From an uncultured Enterobacter sp. (GTDB lineage: Bacteria; Pseudomonadota; Gammaproteobacteria; Enterobacterales; Enterobacteriaceae): 8,477 nucleotides of DNA. How positions within the stretch are numbered: position 1 is the first letter of the stretch; every line of letters begins with the position of its first letter. The translations under genes and the position numbers were made by a program. The stretch lies in NCBI GenBank assembly GCA_946477805.1, contig CAMKZP010000131.1, positions 1 through 8,477 on the forward strand, read 5' to 3'. This document shows, piece after piece, positions 6,339 through 8,477 of this stretch. The notes beneath the pieces are model-generated. The model was not told the DNA's origin. It saw only the letters and a list, made by a program, of their open reading frames with translations, and did not search any database.

Positions 6339-6380
6339 ACGCATGAAAAAGGCTACGCCGAGCTGATCCTGCCGGCATAA
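6336..6380 (+). other. Amber codon and remnant C-terminal coding tail of pdxK
   Basis: TAG at 6336-6338 is followed in frame by T-H-E-K-G-Y-A-E-L-I-L-P-A and TAA (6378-6380). Set against the remembered E. coli tail M-R-Y-T-Q-Q-H-E-S-D-E-L-I-L-P-P, this aligns without gaps; the stop sits on the aromatic Tyr and ELILP is identical. The terminator stem starts 4 bases after the TAA at 6380, which is where the ancestral gene would have ended. A single base change (TGG, TAT or TAC to TAG) explains the stop. Confidence 0.8.
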
Positions 6381-6384
6381 ACAA

Positions 6385-6408
6385 AAATGGCGCCCGAAGG
6401 CGCCATTT
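6385..6408. terminator. Bidirectional intrinsic terminator between pdxK and crr
   Basis: A perfect 10-bp stem, AAATGGCGCC (6385-6394) and GGCGCCATTT (6399-6408), is closed by the loop CGAA. On the plus strand the stem ends in ATTTCTTT. On the minus strand it ends in ATTTTTG. It can thus end transcription of both the cysM-pdxK side and the crr side, which converge here. The crr stop is 17 bases away on the other strand. Confidence 0.92.
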
Positions 6409-6424
6409 CTTTGTGCGGCAAGAA

Positions 6425-6934
6425 TTACTTCTTGATGCGGATAACCGGAGTTTCACCCACGGTCACGCTGCCGGACAGTTTGATCAGTTCTTTGATTTCG
6501 TCCATGTTGGAGATAACAACCGGAGTCAGGGTAGACTTGGCCTTTTCTTCCAGCAGTGGCAGATCGAATTCAATCACCGGGTCGCCAACTTTAACGCGCT
6601 GGCCTTCTTCTGCGATACGCTTGAAGCCTTCGCCTTTCAGTTCAACGGTGTCGATACCGAAGTGAACGAACAGCTCGATACCGCTATCAGATTCGATAGA
6701 GAACGCATGGTTGGTTTCAAAAATTTTACCGATGGTGCCGTCAACTGGAGCAACCATTTTGTTGCCAGTTGGTTTGATCGCAATGCCATCACCAACGATT
6801 TTCTCAGCAAACACTACATCCGGCACGTCTTCAATGTTGACGATCTCGCCAGAGAGCGGAGCAACAATCTCAATAGTTCCGGAGTCTTTCTTATCATCAG
6901 AAACCAGAGATTTCAGTTTATCGAACAAACCCAT
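6425..6934 (-). CDS. crr: Crr, glucose-specific phosphotransferase enzyme IIA (EIIA-Glc)
   Basis: This cytoplasmic protein takes phosphate from HPr and passes it to EIIBC-Glc. Its phosphorylation state also controls adenylate cyclase and inducer exclusion (lactose and maltose permeases, glycerol kinase). The phosphorylated histidine is His91 counting Met (H90 in mature numbering) in LFVHFGIDT, and its partner is His76 (H75) in TNHAFSI. The amphipathic N-terminal helix GLFDKLKSLVSDD, which tethers the E. coli protein to membranes, is intact. The length of 169 residues equals that of E. coli and only a few conservative changes are visible. The start is supported by AGGAGA, 5 bases upstream of ATG. 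It lies 40 bases after ptsI on the same strand as the last gene of the pts operon. Codon use is that of a highly expressed gene. Confidence 0.98.
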   Translation of the reverse strand: MGLFDKLKSLVSDDKKDSGTIEIVAPLSGEIVNIEDVPDVVFAEKIVGDGIAIKPTGNKMVAPVDGTIGKIFETNHAFSIESDSGIELFVHFGIDTVELKGEGFKRIAEEGQRVKVGDPVIEFDLPLLEEKAKSTLTPVVISNMDEIKELIKLSGSVTVGETPVIRIKK

Positions 6935-6939
6935 GATCT

Positions 6940-6945
6940 TCTCCT
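6940..6945 (-). promoter_or_regulatory. Strong Shine-Dalgarno site of crr
   Basis: On the minus strand AGGAGA lies 5 bases before the crr ATG within the 40-base ptsI-crr gap. It fixes the start and fits the very high EIIA-Glc level known in enteric bacteria. No hairpin or promoter is evident in this short gap; the known internal crr promoters of E. coli lie within ptsI and I did not assign them here. Confidence 0.75.
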
Positions 6946-6974
6946 AAGCAGTAAATTGGGCCGCATCTCGTGGA

Positions 6975-8477
6975 TTAGCAGATTGTTTTTTCTTCAATGA
7001 ACTTGTTAACCAGCGTCATTAACTCGTCCGTTGTCGGTTGAGCAAGAGCCTGCTCTGCTAACACCTTCGCATCTTCGAAGTTCGTGTTACGGATAATCTT
7101 CTTAATGCGCGGGATGGAAATGGCGCTCATAGAGAATTCGTCCAGACCCATACCCAGCAACAGAAGTGTAGCACGTTCGTCGCCTGCAAGCTCACCGCAC
7201 ATGCCAGTCCATTTACCTTCTGCATGAGAAGCATCAATAACTTGCTTAATAAGCGTCAGTACGGACGGTGACATCGGCTGGTAGAGATGTGAAATCATAT
7301 CATTACCACGGTCAACTGCCAGGGTGTACTGCGTTAAATCATTGGTGCCGATACTAAAGAAATCAACTTCTTTGGCTAAATGACGCGCAATAGTCGCGGC
7401 TGCCGGTGTTTCCACCATCACGCCCACTTCGATTGACTCGTCAAACGCTTTACCTTCGTCGCGCAGTTCCTGCTTGTAGATCTCAATCTCTTTCTTCAGT
7501 GCACGCACTTCTTCAACGGAGATGATCATCGGGAACATGATGCGCAGTTTGCCGAACGCGGAGGCACGCAGGATAGCGCGAACCTGATCGCGCAGGATCT
7601 CTTTACGATCCATCGCGATACGCACTGCACGCCAGCCCAGGAACGGGTTCTCTTCTTTCGGGAAGTTCATGTACGGCAGCTCTTTGTCGCCGCCGATGTC
7701 CATGGTACGGACGATAACCGCCTGAGAGCCACAGGCTTCAGCCACGGCTTTGTACGCAGCGAACTGTTCTTCTTCAGTTGGCAGCGCGTCACGGTCCATG
7801 AACAGGAATTCAGTACGATAAAGACCCACACCTTCCGCACCGTTGCGCTCAGCGCCGTCAACGTCACGAACGGTACCGATGTTGGCGCACACTTCTACCT
7901 GATGGCCGTCCAGCGTAATGGCTGGCAGGTCTTTCAGCTTAGCGAGTTCGGCTTTCTCGGTTGCAACCTGCTCCTGAACGGCGCGCAGCTGCTCGATCTC
8001 TTCGTTGGTTGGGTTGACGTAAACCACGTTGTTTACGGCATCCAGAATCAGATAGTCGTCGTTTTTCACCTGAGCGGTGACGCTACCGGTGCCCACGATG
8101 GCAGGCAGTTCAAGAGAACGCGCCATGATAGAGGTGTGGGAGGTACGGCCACCTGCGTCGGTGATGAAACCCAGCACCTTGTTCAGGTTCAGCTGTGCGG
8201 TTTCGGACGGGGTCAGGTCGGCGGCAACCAGGATAACTTCGTCCTGAATCGCGCTCAGATCGATGATGGCCAGACCCAGGATGTTGCGCAGCAGGCGCTT
8301 ACCGATGTCGCGTACGTCAGCCGCACGCTCTTTCAGGTATTCGTCATCCAGTTCTTCCAGGGCAGTTGCCTGACCTTCGATAACTTCATGCGCAGCCGCG
8401 TCGGCCGTCATGCCTTTATCTTTAATCAGGGCTATGATTTCCTGCTCCAGCTCCTCATCTTCGAGCAACATAATGTG
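6975..8477 (-). CDS. ptsI: PtsI, phosphoenolpyruvate-protein phosphotransferase (enzyme I of the PTS), N-terminal part cut by window
   Basis: Enzyme I starts the PTS by taking phosphate from phosphoenolpyruvate and giving it to HPr. The frame is open to the right edge, reading H-I-M-L-L-E-D-E, so this is residues 76-575 of the 575-residue protein; about 75 N-terminal residues are missing. Using E. coli numbering, the phosphorylated His189 is in GGRTSHTSIMAR. The C-terminal PEP-binding barrel has Arg296 (GLYRTEF), Arg332 (VRTMD), Glu431 (VMVETPA), Asp455 (GTNDLTQYTLAVDR) and the acid/base Cys502 (GMCGELAGD). The C-terminus FIEEKTIC is as in E. coli. The missing part and the HPr gene ptsH are expected just beyond the right edge. 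It is followed by crr after 40 bases. Confidence 0.98.
   Translation of the reverse strand, partial: HIMLLEDEELEQEIIALIKDKGMTADAAAHEVIEGQATALEELDDEYLKERAADVRDIGKRLLRNILGLAIIDLSAIQDEVILVAADLTPSETAQLNLNKVLGFITDAGGRTSHTSIMARSLELPAIVGTGSVTAQVKNDDYLILDAVNNVVYVNPTNEEIEQLRAVQEQVATEKAELAKLKDLPAITLDGHQVEVCANIGTVRDVDGAERNGAEGVGLYRTEFLFMDRDALPTEEEQFAAYKAVAEACGSQAVIVRTMDIGGDKELPYMNFPKEENPFLGWRAVRIAMDRKEILRDQVRAILRASAFGKLRIMFPMIISVEEVRALKKEIEIYKQELRDEGKAFDESIEVGVMVETPAAATIARHLAKEVDFFSIGTNDLTQYTLAVDRGNDMISHLYQPMSPSVLTLIKQVIDASHAEGKWTGMCGELAGDERATLLLLGMGLDEFSMSAISIPRIKKIIRNTNFEDAKVLAEQALAQPTTDELMTLVNKFIEEKTIC

Noticed and set aside
5796..6344. 182-codon minus-strand frame opposite pdxK
   Set aside because: It is antisense to the catalytic part of pdxK, with low-complexity Arg/His/Gln composition and no ribosome site or promoter.
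6413..7000. 195-codon plus-strand frame opposite crr
   Set aside because: It mirrors the codon pattern of crr and the end of ptsI on the other strand, resembles no protein family I know, and crosses the crr ribosome site. It is a shadow frame of highly biased codons.
1..8477. A previously undescribed biological system
   Set aside because: Every open frame of note belongs to a known enterobacterial core gene in a known pathway. No defence, toxin-antitoxin, phage, CRISPR or biosynthetic signal was seen.

Overview
The window is a stretch of core chromosome from a member of the Enterobacteriaceae, most likely Enterobacter or a close relative (Lelliottia, Leclercia, Klebsiella). Every protein is a close, nearly full-length match to what I remember of Escherichia coli K-12: YfeX, CysP, CysU, CysW, CysA, CysM, PdxK, Crr and PtsI. 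GC content looks clearly above that of E. coli, and REP-type repeats lie between genes. The genus is inferred from recalled protein similarity, not from a search.

Layout. Positions 1-530 hold the 3' part of yfeX (heme DyP-type peroxidase), cut by the window edge. Positions 531-702 hold a strong hairpin repeat and then the AT-rich control region of the cysteine regulon operon. Positions 703-4508 hold cysP-cysU-cysW-cysA, the sulfate/thiosulfate ABC importer. The genes are packed with 1, 1 and 11 base overlaps. Positions 4509-4626 hold two tail-to-tail REP elements, the second followed by six T residues so that it resembles an intrinsic terminator. Positions 4627-5538 hold cysM (cysteine synthase B, GTG start), and only 5 bases later comes pdxK (pyridoxal kinase). 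A bidirectional terminator at 6385-6408 separates these plus-strand genes from the convergent minus-strand crr and ptsI. Those two encode enzyme IIA-Glc and enzyme I of the sugar phosphotransferase system; ptsI runs off the right edge.

How the genes work together. CysP captures thiosulfate (and sulfate) in the periplasm, CysU/CysW form the membrane channel and CysA supplies ATP energy. CysM then joins thiosulfate or sulfide to O-acetylserine using pyridoxal phosphate (PLP), and pdxK next to it makes PLP. PtsI and Crr pass phosphate from phosphoenolpyruvate to glucose uptake and to carbon regulation, a separate function.

I found no new system: no mobile element, CRISPR array, phage gene or unknown ORF. 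The most notable point is an in-frame amber codon near the end of pdxK. It is followed by 13 sense codons that still align, without gaps, to the normal PdxK tail. Others are the tight cysM-pdxK linkage, the terminator-like REP between cysA and cysM, and divergent sequence at the extreme left edge of yfeX. No gap between genes exceeds 300 bases; the longest is 531-702.
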